Assembly (NCBI RefSeq): GCF_003990915.1
Contig: NZ_BHXQ01000001.1
Coordinates: 923,402 to 987,401, forward strand
Direction: 5' to 3'
Length of the DNA: 64,000 bases
Source of the DNA: Chryseotalea sanaruensis
GTDB lineage: Bacteria > Bacteroidota > Bacteroidia > Cytophagales > Cyclobacteriaceae
Shown here: piece after piece, positions 36,113-44,577 of the stretch
Numbering within the stretch: the first letter of the stretch is position 1
Layout of the letters: each line of letters begins with the position of its first letter
Position numbers and translations under genes: made by a program
Notes under the pieces: model-generated
What the model was told of the DNA's origin: nothing
The model's input: only the letters and a program-made list of their open reading frames with translations
Databases searched by the model: none

Positions 36113-37522
36113 CTATTTTAAAATATACCTAAAACGGAGAGCTACATCAAAAGTGAGCGGACTGGATTTCACCCCTAAATCAGTCTTATATATAGAGCTA
36201 AATGGGTAACGCAAGCCGGGAGATATCGCTAAACGATATTGATCGCCAAACCGATAGCTGAGTTCCGTTCCTATCAAACCACTTATATTAAATGCTTTGT
36301 ATGGGGAGTCATCACCTCTTCCCTGTGTGGATTTCTCAAGATTTTCAACTTGTGGCGTTATCGTGTTCTGTAAAAACAAGTCCGTGGAAAATCCTGAATT
36401 AATCTGAAAACCAACCTTTCTGTCTATAACAATATAGCCCGCCTGCATCGGAAAGCTTATCAATTGTATATTGTTATTTACACTGTATGGGCTGGTGGTT
36501 AATATGTTTGATTTAGTATCTGAATTTTTTTCAAACTGATTAATCGAAGCCGCCCTTAATGTTTGTTGAACCGGGTCAGCCACTACGGATGTTGCTGTAT
36601 AGTCTGAGGTTTGCGAAATGTAACTCATACCCCCTTGTATTAGCCATCGTTGCGAAACTTTTGTGCCAACCATTAGATTAACGGCATAGGTATAACCAGG
36701 AGAATTACTTTCTGCTGCTGCGGTTTGACCGGCAAAAGAATTGTTGAGCACCCCCGCAGCCACACTCGGACTGCTTGGTGTTGTATTACTAAATGTACCA
36801 GCAGCAAAGCCCACTGCTGTCCAAAATTGCTCAGTCCCCTTATCGTTCTCTTTTTTCTTTTTAGTTTCTTCTTCACTCAATAAAGCCGCGGTTAGTAATA
36901 ATTTATCTTCCTTCACAAGTGGTGACTTTATCTCTTCTGCCCCTGATTGATTGGCTCGGGATGTAGTATTAAAAGAAGCATATCCACCTTTAGCAGCGGG
37001 CATTACTTCTTTCAATGACTTTCCATAATCAGTTGAGGTCATACGCAAATGAGTACCATTTGAAATACTGTTCGAGCTTTCTTGCTCAGGCATTTGTGCT
37101 CTAGCTGATCTGGCTGATTTAGTTGTTAATACGTTGTTTTGGCTACCATGTATATGGCCAGACTTGCCAGTTTGTTTTTCAAATATTGTCGCATCCCCGG
37201 AAGGATCATTTACTGAGGATTCGTCCAGATATTGTGGGCTTACAACATCTTGATTAGTCTTCGAGTTGTTTTCTATAGCGAGTTGCTGATTAAAAGATGT
37301 TGCTGTACCATTTCCAAAATAAGTATACGCACCAGAAAGCAATGCTACTGAAACGCAAGCGGCCGCAAGCCACTTATATAAGATTACAGTTCTGCGTAAA
37401 CGCTTCACCTCATCATCTTTATCCAGTTGCATTTCAATGCCTTCCCACACGGCATCAGAATGCGCAACTTCGGCTTCGTTTAATTTTTTAATCCAATTCT
37501 CCTGCTTATCACTTGTCTCCAT
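36113..37522 (-). CDS. Anti-sigma-like membrane protein with barrel-like C-terminus
   Basis: This 469-residue protein has a charged cytoplasmic N-terminus (1-45, WIKKLNEAEVAHSDAVWEGI) and one membrane segment (about 46-66, ILYKWLAAACVSVALLSG). A low-complexity Ser/Asn/Thr-rich stretch follows to about 220. The C-terminus (about 225-469) looks like an outer-membrane barrel: FWTAVGFAAGTFSN, YAVNLMVGTKVSQRWLIQGG, FPMQAGYIVIDRKVGFQINS and FDVALRFRYILK, with aromatic-ended strands. It overlaps the sigma gene start-to-stop by 14 bases, as sigma/anti-sigma pairs do. One inner-membrane anchor linked to a barrel-like region is an unusual topology. Confidence 0.72.
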   Translation of the reverse strand: METSDKQENWIKKLNEAEVAHSDAVWEGIEMQLDKDDEVKRLRRTVILYKWLAAACVSVALLSGAYTYFGNGTATSFNQQLAIENNSKTNQDVVSPQYLDESSVNDPSGDATIFEKQTGKSGHIHGSQNNVLTTKSARSARAQMPEQESSNSISNGTHLRMTSTDYGKSLKEVMPAAKGGYASFNTTSRANQSGAEEIKSPLVKEDKLLLTAALLSEEETKKKKENDKGTEQFWTAVGFAAGTFSNTTPSSPSVAAGVLNNSFAGQTAAAESNSPGYTYAVNLMVGTKVSQRWLIQGGMSYISQTSDYTATSVVADPVQQTLRAASINQFEKNSDTKSNILTTSPYSVNNNIQLISFPMQAGYIVIDRKVGFQINSGFSTDLFLQNTITPQVENLEKSTQGRGDDSPYKAFNISGLIGTELSYRFGDQYRLAISPGLRYPFSSIYKTDLGVKSSPLTFDVALRFRYILK

Positions 37523-38057
37523 ACTTCAATCTGTTTTCTTCTTGCTGCAATTGTTTCCGCAGCAATTCCTTGGCCCTGGCATATTGCGATTTTGATGTCC
37601 CTTCCGATATGCCTAAAAGTCCTGCTATTTCCTGATGCGTATAGCCCTCTACCGCATACATGTTAAAAATCAACTGACAACCATGGGGCAATGATTGTAT
37701 CATATCCAGCAGCTGCTCAAAAGCCAAAGTATTGAGGCTCTCTGCACTTGTTTCCAGAGAAACTTCTCCAACATCAACCATCGGAAAAAGGTAGAGCTTC
37801 TTTCGATGCATGTTTAAAGCCGTGTTAACCATTATCCGTGTCATCCAGGTAGCAAGTTGCGACTGCCCTTTAAAATTGGGTAAGTGCTGATAAATCTTTA
37901 CGAACCCCTCCTGTAATACATCTTCTGCCTCCGGCACCGATTTGGAATAACGCAGGCAGACCGCCATTAAACGTTTACTAAATTGCTTGTATAGCAGGTG
38001 CTGACACGCACGATCTCCCTTACGGCAACCGTTTATAAGCTCTTCTTCTGTATACAT
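37509..38057 (-). CDS. ECF RNA polymerase sigma factor
   Basis: The protein has sigma-70 region 2 (YTEEELINGCRKGDRACQHL to FVKIYQHLPNFKG, AEDVLQEGF) and region 4 (FNMYAVEGYTHQEIAGLLG, SEGTSKSQYARAKELL), with no region 1 or 3, the mark of an ECF sigma. From ATG 38057 it has 182 residues; a GTG at 38072 adds five. The typical family start near EEELI favours 38057. Its 3' end overlaps the anti-sigma-like gene by 14 bases. It is divergent from the T9SS plug gene over 62 bases, so its targets may include neighbours; that is inference. Confidence 0.9.
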   Translation of the reverse strand: MYTEEELINGCRKGDRACQHLLYKQFSKRLMAVCLRYSKSVPEAEDVLQEGFVKIYQHLPNFKGQSQLATWMTRIMVNTALNMHRKKLYLFPMVDVGEVSLETSAESLNTLAFEQLLDMIQSLPHGCQLIFNMYAVEGYTHQEIAGLLGISEGTSKSQYARAKELLRKQLQQEENRLKYGDK

Positions 38058-38119
38058 GCGCTCTTTAGACACGACTTTCTTTTCTAAAGTTGGAATACAT
38101 TTCTAATTTAAAGGAATTT

Positions 38120-39382
38120 ATGAAGAAACTACTTGTCCTTTTATTACTGGCCTCTTGTACCCCTCTTTCTTACCCAACAACTGGTGAAGTATCCTATAAT
38201 CTGTTTGATGATGGGGTATTTTCATCCACAATTAAAACTGTGCAGCTTTATCCCGACAAAAACGATGCTACTAATGTTTTATTACCAGCCAGTGTTCCTA
38301 TTCAGGAGCAAAATCTAAGACTTGAGTTTGACGACCTCGTAACTGCATATCAATCATACACAGTGCGTATTAGCCATTGCAATTCCGACTGGACGAAATC
38401 CAGTCTTTCCAATTTAGATTTCCTGATGGAATACAATAGTTTCCCTATTAATCAATATGCCTTTTCTTCAGATACCCACATACCTTATCTACATTATTGG
38501 TTCATTGTCCCTTCGGTAAAGTTAAGTGGCAATTATGTGCTTACCGTCTATTTAGATGATAGCAAGCCTGTACTCTCTAAACGTTTTATGGTCTATAGTA
38601 AGCAGGTTCAGCTTTCATTGAATACAGATTTATCTGGTGCAGGTCAGCTAAACAATAAACAAGGCATTAGTCTTTCATTTCAATATCCAAACCTTGATGT
38701 TATCAATGCTTCTACTCAATTTGAAGTGCAAATCAGACAAAATCAACGTTGGGACAATTTAATTACAAATATTCCTCCTGCTTTTATAAGAGAAGCTGAA
38801 CGCGCAATCGAATACAGAGTAAATGACGAAGACTACATGCATGATGGCGGTAATGAATATCGCTTCATCGATCTGCGAACCATAATTAATACAGGACAAA
38901 ACCTGGCAAAAATAGACAGATCAGTCAAACCGTATACAGCTTATGCAGGCCTTGATAAATCCAGACAGCACGATCGCTATTCGCAATACCTCGATTTTAA
39001 CGGCAACTTTGTTATCATGAATTATGATTACACACTACAATATTCAGAAAACTATATTAAAACTGTTTTTACTTTATCCACTGGAAAAAAGATAGACGGT
39101 ACTGTGCATTTAGAGGGTAAACTTGTGAACAATTCTTTTAGTAAAGAAAGTGAGATGCTGTACGATTCTGCTCGAAAGGAGTACAGAAAAGAACTATTAT
39201 TAAAGCAAGGCTGGTATAATTATCAATATATTATCGAAAAGGGTAATAAGAAGAGTAATCTCCTGGAGGGCAACCATTTTGAGACTGAAAATCTTTATGA
39301 AGTGCTGGTGTATTACAAATCACTTCAACCAAGAGCTGATTTACTTGTAGGTTATTTACAACTTAATAAAAATCCACGTTAA
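38120..39382 (+). CDS. T9SS plug protein (DUF5103)
   Basis: From ATG 38120, after AAAGGAATTT, the protein has 420 residues and a lipoprotein-like signal (LLLLASCTP). DUF5103 features are visible: NLRLEFDDLVTAYQSYTVRI, HCNSDWTKSSL and EYNSFPINQYAFSSDTHIPYL cut across about 60-135, and a later YDYTLQYSENYIKTVFT. DUF5103 proteins plug the SprA outer-membrane channel of the type IX secretion system. This fits the T9SS-sorted proteins in the window. A longer frame begins at 38090. The 3' end overlaps the convergent Cas6-like gene by four bases. Confidence 0.85.
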   Translation: MKKLLVLLLLASCTPLSYPTTGEVSYNLFDDGVFSSTIKTVQLYPDKNDATNVLLPASVPIQEQNLRLEFDDLVTAYQSYTVRISHCNSDWTKSSLSNLDFLMEYNSFPINQYAFSSDTHIPYLHYWFIVPSVKLSGNYVLTVYLDDSKPVLSKRFMVYSKQVQLSLNTDLSGAGQLNNKQGISLSFQYPNLDVINASTQFEVQIRQNQRWDNLITNIPPAFIREAERAIEYRVNDEDYMHDGGNEYRFIDLRTIINTGQNLAKIDRSVKPYTAYAGLDKSRQHDRYSQYLDFNGNFVIMNYDYTLQYSENYIKTVFTLSTGKKIDGTVHLEGKLVNNSFSKESEMLYDSARKEYRKELLLKQGWYNYQYIIEKGNKKSNLLEGNHFETENLYEVLVYYKSLQPRADLLVGYLQLNKNPR

Positions 39383-40179
39383 GCATAAACAGCATGCTTT
39401 TCTTCATGCCGCTGAATGGCATCGTTGTTGGCCAAATCGAGCATACCAAAACCCTTGGCAGTATAATGACCTAAACCATTTTCGTAAATAAATTGCTGAA
39501 CCTCAGTAACAGCATATAATTTAAAAGGAAAGGTGTAGCCTCTTACTTCGAATCGAACATCATTATCATATAAAGGATAAATGCGTGCAAACTTTTTATG
39601 CGAATCCTGCAAGCGCTGTAAATAATCCTGATCAGCTACCAATTGAAATTTATAAAAAGATGTAATTGCTTCGGGCGAATATCTGCCTGAGGCCTCCATC
39701 CTACTGATGGTAGAATCATATAATAAATCTGAAAACTCATCGGTGCCCGGTGAGATAAAACGTTTGCTGCTTTCATCATTAAAAATAGCAGGCAACAATA
39801 CGATAGGCGAAATACATAAAAATTTAGTTTCCTGCCCAACAGTTACAGCATCTTCATTTTCATAGCTCTCTGGGGAAAGCTGCAGGTTCCCTACCATAAT
39901 ATCACGCATCTTAAAGAGCTGATCCATGAAGTAGTCCAGAAAAGGCTTATCGGTACAGGCAAAGACCAGGGTAACTTTTGAGGAGTAAAAATGCAGGCCT
40001 TTGCGGCTGATTTTAGTCTGCCCTTTTAAGCCTGAAAAATTGAACAGCGAAAAACTTCTGTAATCAGGATTTGACCCAAAAACTAGTACACCTTTGATAA
40101 ACTGGGCTATCAGGTACTGATGGTGAAAAGGAACATAAGCCCCTCTATTCTTCAACGAAAAAACGATCCTAACTCTCAA
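39379..40179 (-). CDS. Solitary Cas6-like CRISPR RNA endonuclease homologue
   Basis: The 266-residue protein resembles Cas6: an N-terminal RAMP-like strand-helix (RVRIVFSLKNRG then FHHQYLIAQFIKG, His19/His20 as candidate catalytic residues), and at 235-247 the glycine-rich GLGHYTAKGFGML loop of RAMP/Cas6 proteins, followed by an acidic tail. Cas6 cuts CRISPR precursor RNA within repeats. No other cas gene and no CRISPR array lie in the window. It starts at TTG 40179, and its stop overlaps the T9SS plug stop by four bases. It could serve an array elsewhere or have another RNA target. Confidence 0.75.
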   Translation of the reverse strand: MRVRIVFSLKNRGAYVPFHHQYLIAQFIKGVLVFGSNPDYRSFSLFNFSGLKGQTKISRKGLHFYSSKVTLVFACTDKPFLDYFMDQLFKMRDIMVGNLQLSPESYENEDAVTVGQETKFLCISPIVLLPAIFNDESSKRFISPGTDEFSDLLYDSTISRMEASGRYSPEAITSFYKFQLVADQDYLQRLQDSHKKFARIYPLYDNDVRFEVRGYTFPFKLYAVTEVQQFIYENGLGHYTAKGFGMLDLANNDAIQRHEEKHAVYA

Positions 40180-40295
40180 GCAAAAAAAATTTGGGGTTAA
40201 AAAAATAAATACGAGAACCCCCGCTACTCATTGAGGTTGAGCGGTTTATAAAACTAAAAAAGAAGATCTGATTTTAAAAGGAAGAGCCGTATTAA

Positions 40296-41393
40296 TTATA
40301 CGTTAAAACGGAAATGCATGATATCTCCATCTGCTACTACATATTCCTTACCCTCAACCGCCATTTTTCCCGCCTCTTTACAAGCCACTTCTGTTTTATA
40401 ATGCTGATAATCAGTTAGTTTTATAACTTCTGCTCGAATAAAGCCCTTTTCAAAATCAGTGTGAATAACACCTGCCGCCTGAGGCGCCTTCCAGCCTTTT
40501 TTGATGGTCCAGGCCCTAACTTCTTGAACACCAGCTGTAAAATAGGTAATCAAGTTAAGTAAGGCATAAGAAGCCCTAACCAATTTATTTAAGCCCGATT
40601 CCGTTAACCCGTATTCTTTCAAAAACTCTAATCTGTCTTCTTCGCTCTCCAATTCGGCAATTTGCGCTTCAATGGCAGCACTAATGATAACCACATCAGC
40701 TCCCTCTAGCTTCACCAATTCTCTAAGCGCATCTACGTGTTTATTGCCAGTATGAAGCGATCCCTCATCAACATTGGCTACATACAAAACAGGTTTAGCG
40801 GTAAGCAACTGTAAATCAGCAATGGCTTTCGCGTCCTCAGCATCTAATACTACCGATCTCGCATTTTTCCCTTCCAGTAAAGCTTCCTTTACTTGTTGTA
40901 ATACTTGTAACTCCTTTTTAGCCTTGGCATCACCAGTCTTGGCAATTTTTTCAGCCTTGGTTATTTTTTTATCTATCGATTCCAGGTCCTTCAATTGAAG
41001 TTCGGTATCAATAATTTCTTTATCAGCTACCGGATTTACACGGCCATCAACATGAACAATATTGTCGTTATCGAAACAGCGCACAACATGTAAAATCGCA
41101 TCAACCTCTCTAATGTTTGCCAAAAACTGGTTACCCAATCCTTCACCCTTGCTGGCTCCTTTTACTAATCCTGCAATATCTACGAACTCAATAGTAGCAG
41201 GCATAACACGTTGTGGTATAACCAACTCCTCCAAAACCTTTAATCTTGGATCTGGAACTGTAATAATACCCACATTTGGTTCAATCGTACAGAAAGGAAA
41301 GTTGGCCGCCTCAGCCTTATTATTTGAGATAGAGTTAAAAAGGGTGGATTTACCAACATTAGGAAGACCTACTATACCGCACTGAAGAGCCAT
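40296..41393 (-). CDS. ychF: Redox-regulated ATPase YchF (Obg-like)
   Basis: ATG 41393 gives 365 residues, the usual YchF length. The P-loop [12 protein letters not shown] is at the start, then [12 protein letters not shown], the switch [20 protein letters not shown], and NVDE in place of NKxD, which fits the ATP preference. A coiled coil (about 130-185) and a C-terminal TGS domain ([16 protein letters not shown]) follow. It hydrolyses ATP and binds ribosomes. A -7 element TATATTTG lies 28 bases before the start on the minus strand. Confidence 0.96.
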   Translation of the reverse strand: MALQCGIVGLPNVGKSTLFNSISNNKAEAANFPFCTIEPNVGIITVPDPRLKVLEELVIPQRVMPATIEFVDIAGLVKGASKGEGLGNQFLANIREVDAILHVVRCFDNDNIVHVDGRVNPVADKEIIDTELQLKDLESIDKKITKAEKIAKTGDAKAKKELQVLQQVKEALLEGKNARSVVLDAEDAKAIADLQLLTAKPVLYVANVDEGSLHTGNKHVDALRELVKLEGADVVIISAAIEAQIAELESEEDRLEFLKEYGLTESGLNKLVRASYALLNLITYFTAGVQEVRAWTIKKGWKAPQAAGVIHTDFEKGFIRAEVIKLTDYQHYKTEVACKEAGKMAVEGKEYVVADGDIMHFRFNV

Positions 41394-41420
41394 AGACAAA
41401 TACTAATTTAAAATGAGGTG

Positions 41421-41428
41421 CAAATATA
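41421..41428 (-). promoter_or_regulatory. Candidate ychF -7 element
   Basis: On the minus strand 41428-41421 reads TATATTTG, an exact TAnnTTTG, followed by CACC. No matching TTTG lies at the -33 position. Confidence 0.45.
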
Positions 41429-41491
41429 AGCCTCAGTCGTAGTATGTGGAGCAGTGCCTCACAATATTAGACCTCTTGCGACCAAGAATAT

Positions 41492-41522
41492 AAAAAAAGC
41501 CCCCAAGAGGAGGCTTTTTTTT
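41492..41522. terminator. Terminator hairpin upstream of ychF
   Basis: AAAAAAGCC (41493-41501) pairs with GGCTTTTTT (from 41512), with inner CC/GG pairs and a T-run after it. On the minus strand it is just downstream of the DUF3276 gene and would end that transcript before ychF. Confidence 0.8.
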
Positions 41523-41547
41523 CAAAATTTATCAAAGTCGGGGTCAA

Positions 41548-41916
41548 TTATTCCCACTTAAGCTCTGTATCGGTCTCGGTGCTTCCATTAGCATTAGACT
41601 CCACACTTACCTCTTCATGCTCAGCTTCACGCTCGCGATCAAACTGCTCAAAGTCTACCCCTGGCATTAATTCCTTAATGTGTGCCACAGAACCATTAAG
41701 TGCATTTAAAAACTTGTTAAAATCTTCTTTATACAAGAAAATCTTGTGTTTTTCATAGGTAAAACCATCTTCTTTAAAACGCTTTTTGCTTTCCGTAATA
41801 GTTAGGTAAAAGTCGTTTGAACGAGTTGATTTTACATCAAAGAAATAGGTTCTCTTTCCTGCCTTCACTTTTGCAGAGTAGATTTCTTCTCTGCCATTTG
41901 CCTTATTATCTTCCAC
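41548..41916 (-). CDS. DUF3276/PUR-alpha-like nucleic-acid-binding protein
   Basis: The 122-residue protein starts at GTG 41916 and has one PUR-type repeat: REEIYSAKVKAGKRTYFFDV, NDFYLTITESKKRF, then HKIFLYKEDFNKFLNAL, as in DUF3276. The C-terminal 35 residues are acidic and low-complexity. PUR-alpha relatives bind single-stranded DNA or RNA, for example in Bacteroidota and Borrelia. The gene has a good promoter upstream and a terminator after it, so it is likely a single-gene unit. Confidence 0.88.
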   Translation of the reverse strand: MEDNKANGREEIYSAKVKAGKRTYFFDVKSTRSNDFYLTITESKKRFKEDGFTYEKHKIFLYKEDFNKFLNALNGSVAHIKELMPGVDFEQFDREREAEHEEVSVESNANGSTETDTELKWE

Positions 41917-41957
41917 AATCCTGTTGGTTAGGGGTTGGTTTTTGGTTTTGTCAGGTC

Positions 41958-41988
41958 GAAATATAATATTTTGCCTTTTGATAGCAAA
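41958..41988 (-). promoter_or_regulatory. Candidate promoter of the DUF3276 gene
   Basis: On the minus strand TTTG (41988-41985), a 19-base spacer and TATATTTC (41965-41958) match TTTG-N19-TAnnTTTG with one -7 mismatch. The start codon is 41 bases downstream. Confidence 0.5.
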
Positions 41989-42017
41989 CTATATTAAAAA
42001 TTCTAATCAATGTAGCT

Positions 42018-42953
42018 TTGTTAGTAGATTTACCCGTGTTGTTTAAACTAAGTGATTTAAAGCAAAGTGCCAGCCTGGATTTACTGGCCAGACAGTTAGT
42101 GGAGGGCTTTATAACAGGTCTTCATAAGTCTCCCTATCATGGTTTTTCGGTGGAATTCTCCGAACATCGCCTTTATAATGAAGGTGAAAGTACACGTCAT
42201 ATTGATTGGAAAGTTTACTCAAGAACAGATAAGCTGTTTACCAAACGCTATGCTGAAGAAACGAACCTGCGTTGCTTGCTCATCGTGGATAAGTCGCCTT
42301 CCATGTACTATCCAGCCCAAAGCAAGGGCAAAATTACTTTTAGCACCTATGCAGCCGCTGCGCTTGCCTACTTAATACAACATCAACGCGATGCCGTAGG
42401 ACTCTGTACATTCTCTAATGAAATTGAGTCCTTATCTCAAATTCGCTCTACACCATCTCACCTGGAAAAGCTTTTTATAGATATGGAAAAGCTGCTTAAA
42501 GAAGACAGGACTAAAGGCGATAGTAACAGTTCCACTAAATTAAGCGAAGTACTGCATGAGATTGCCGAGAAAATTCACAAGCGATCGCTTGTGGTTATTT
42601 TTAGTGATTTCTTTGATGCTGACGAAACTACACAAGAGCTATTTAAAGCTCTGCAACACCTCAGGCATAAAAAGCATGAAGTCATTGTTTTTCATGTAAC
42701 TGATAAGGCCACTGAATATAATTTTGATTTCGGTAGCAAGCCAGTAGAGTTTATTGACCTGGAAAGTGGCAGCCGAATAAAAGTGAACACTGAAGATGTA
42801 AAAGAGGCATATGTAAAAACAGCAGAGGTTTTTTATCAAGCCCTCAAACAGCAATGCCAGCAGTTTAAAATTGATTTTATTGAAGCCGATATCTCAACAG
42901 GATTTCAGCATGTTTTGCAGACTTATCTGATCAAAAGGGCCAAAATGCGGTGA
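42018..42953 (+). CDS. DUF58 domain protein (vWA-like)
   Basis: The frame gives 311 residues from TTG 42018; the true start is uncertain, with GTG 42036 and TTG 42039 as alternatives. DUF58 features are clear: GFSVEFSEHRLYNEGESTRH then DWKVYSRTDKLFTKRYAEE, and LLIVDKSPSMYY, a vWA/MIDAS-like DxSxS. DUF58 proteins usually accompany MoxR AAA ATPases, but none is adjacent. The function is unknown. TAGCTTTG at 42013-42020 is an exact -7 match overlapping the TTG start, which favours a later start. Confidence 0.82.
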   Translation: MLVDLPVLFKLSDLKQSASLDLLARQLVEGFITGLHKSPYHGFSVEFSEHRLYNEGESTRHIDWKVYSRTDKLFTKRYAEETNLRCLLIVDKSPSMYYPAQSKGKITFSTYAAAALAYLIQHQRDAVGLCTFSNEIESLSQIRSTPSHLEKLFIDMEKLLKEDRTKGDSNSSTKLSEVLHEIAEKIHKRSLVVIFSDFFDADETTQELFKALQHLRHKKHEVIVFHVTDKATEYNFDFGSKPVEFIDLESGSRIKVNTEDVKEAYVKTAEVFYQALKQQCQQFKIDFIEADISTGFQHVLQTYLIKRAKMR

Positions 42954-42957
42954 GATA

Positions 42958-43308
42958 TTAACCCTCTTGGTGTAACCAGGCTTTTTTGGTAGCCAGTTCA
43001 TCTTTAGTCTCCACATAATCAGGGTCAGGCACACAGCAATCTACCGGGCATACGGCTGCGCACTGAGGCTCTTCATGAAAGCCTGTACATTCTGTACACT
43101 TACCAGGTACTATATAATAGAATTCAGCAGACACAGGCGCTTGCATGGCTTTAGCATCTTGCTCAGTCCCATCCTCTAGCTCCACGGCTGTAAGTTTCGT
43201 GCCTCCTGACCAGTTCCATTCCCTTCCTCCCTCATAAATAGCGGTATTTGGGCATTCAGGCTCGCATGCTCCACAGTTGATACACTCATCAGTAATTATA
43301 ATCGCCAT
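42958..43308 (-). CDS. 2[4Fe-4S] ferredoxin
   Basis: The 116-residue protein carries two cluster motifs: [12 protein letters not shown] at the start, and [18 protein letters not shown] at about 73-90, with the long loop between the second and third Cys of the Allochromatium-type ferredoxins. It is a cytoplasmic one-electron carrier. It is convergent with DUF58 and divergent from the LuxC-like gene, with a near-perfect promoter. Its partner enzyme is not evident. Confidence 0.93.
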   Translation of the reverse strand: MAIIITDECINCGACEPECPNTAIYEGGREWNWSGGTKLTAVELEDGTEQDAKAMQAPVSAEFYYIVPGKCTECTGFHEEPQCAAVCPVDCCVPDPDYVETKDELATKKAWLHQEG

Positions 43309-43341
43309 GTAATCCGTATTTTTGAGTCCTTAAAAGTGCTG

Positions 43342-43372
43342 CAAAAATAGAACAGCACAACCAGTAATCAAA
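43342..43372 (-). promoter_or_regulatory. Promoter of the ferredoxin gene
   Basis: On the minus strand TTTG (43372-43369), a 19-base spacer and TATTTTTG (43349-43342) match the Bacteroidota consensus exactly, and CAGC follows. This is one of the best promoters in the window. Confidence 0.75.
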
Positions 43373-43406
43373 AACAGCTTTTCACCGCTTAAAGTTTATT
43401 TTTCTC

Positions 43407-44414
43407 ATGAGTTTAGAACAACGTATTCAGGCTTTTCACCAGTTGGGTCAAGTGCTGCAAAATATGCCAATTGAGAAACTGGAAGCCTGGAGCTTTGCTG
43501 CTAAATCCGAAAATCCCTGGTTTACGCCTGCTTCAGTTGAACAAGCCATAAAAGGGGTAAGTGCATTTCTAAATGAGCAAAAGCTTCGCGAGTGGACTAA
43601 GGTTTACGCAATTGATGAAATCAGGAATAAGCGTGTTGCTCTTGTTATGGCTGGAAACATACCCATGGTAGGTTTTCACGACTTGCTTTGTATCCTCATC
43701 AGTGGTCATCATGCCGTGATTAAATTAAGTTCGAAGGATAGTGTACTCATTAAAAACATACTGCTAGAATTGAAGAACACAGCTCCAGATTTTGCTGATC
43801 AATACTCAATCGTTGATGGGCCTATGAAAAGTTTCGATGCTGTAATAGCCACAGGTAGCGACAATTCTGCAAGGTACTTCCAACATTACTTTGGTAAGTA
43901 TCCCAACATTATCAGAAAAAACAGAACCTCTTGTGCAGTACTCACAGGCAAAGAGAGTAAAGAAGATATAAGTAAACTAGGTGAAGATATTTTCAGCTAT
44001 TTTGGTCTCGGTTGCAGAAACGTTTCTAAACTTTTTATTCCTAAAGGTTTTGAAATCCCTTTACTGTTAGATCAATGGCAGAAATACGAAAATGTTATTC
44101 ATCACCACAAATACAATAACAACTACGATTACCAAAAAGCTATTTTACTAGTCAACCAGGTGCCACACCTGGATACCGGATATTTACTGTTACAGGAAAG
44201 CGAGAGACTAGTCTCTCCTATTTCTGTCTTGTATTATCAGTATTATAATTCGGAGGATGAATTAATTAATACCATAATACAGGAACGCGAAAAACTACAG
44301 TGCATTGTTGGCAAAGAAGCCTTCTGTACAGTGCCTTTCGGGCAAACACAAATGCCTGGCCTTAGCGATTATGCGGATGATATTGATACGGTTGAGTTTT
44401 TAAGCAAATGTTAA
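43407..44414 (+). CDS. LuxC-like acyl-CoA reductase
   Basis: The 335-residue protein resembles the LuxC/acyl-CoA reductase family: VALVMAGNIPMVGFHDLLCI, HHAVIKLSSKDS, DAVIATGSDNSARYF, IRKNRTSCAVLTG and FSYFGLGCRNVSKLFIPKG, whose Cys could be the catalytic thiol. LuxC reduces acyl groups to aldehydes with NADPH, but no lux genes are here, so bioluminescence is not suggested. The gene is divergent from the ferredoxin. The substrate is not known. Confidence 0.85.
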   Translation: MSLEQRIQAFHQLGQVLQNMPIEKLEAWSFAAKSENPWFTPASVEQAIKGVSAFLNEQKLREWTKVYAIDEIRNKRVALVMAGNIPMVGFHDLLCILISGHHAVIKLSSKDSVLIKNILLELKNTAPDFADQYSIVDGPMKSFDAVIATGSDNSARYFQHYFGKYPNIIRKNRTSCAVLTGKESKEDISKLGEDIFSYFGLGCRNVSKLFIPKGFEIPLLLDQWQKYENVIHHHKYNNNYDYQKAILLVNQVPHLDTGYLLLQESERLVSPISVLYYQYYNSEDELINTIIQEREKLQCIVGKEAFCTVPFGQTQMPGLSDYADDIDTVEFLSKC

Positions 44415-44577
44415 TAATCCATGAGTCTATCAACGAATTAGCACATCAAACAGATTGCTTCGTCATCCCACACATAAACCATAACCCATAACCCACGCTT
44501 TGTTACTTGCAATGACACAAGGTGTTTTTATATCAATCAACGAATCTACACACCAGTAAATCAGCACATCAATTTAC
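44415..44577. repeat. Degenerate repeat-rich intergenic region
   Basis: The region holds AGATTGCTTCGTCATCCC (44452-44469) and GTTACTTGCAATGACA (44502-44517), resembling the two ends of a widespread AGATTGCTTCGTC...GCAATGACG intergenic repeat, plus CATAACCCATAACCCA and two related strings ATCAACGAAT. It looks like old decayed repeats between the LuxC-like gene and the convergent adhesin gene. Confidence 0.4.

Noticed and set aside
43407..44414. Bioluminescence operon suggested by the LuxC-like gene
   Set aside because: No luxA, luxB, luxD or luxE is present; LuxC-like reductases are common outside luminous bacteria.
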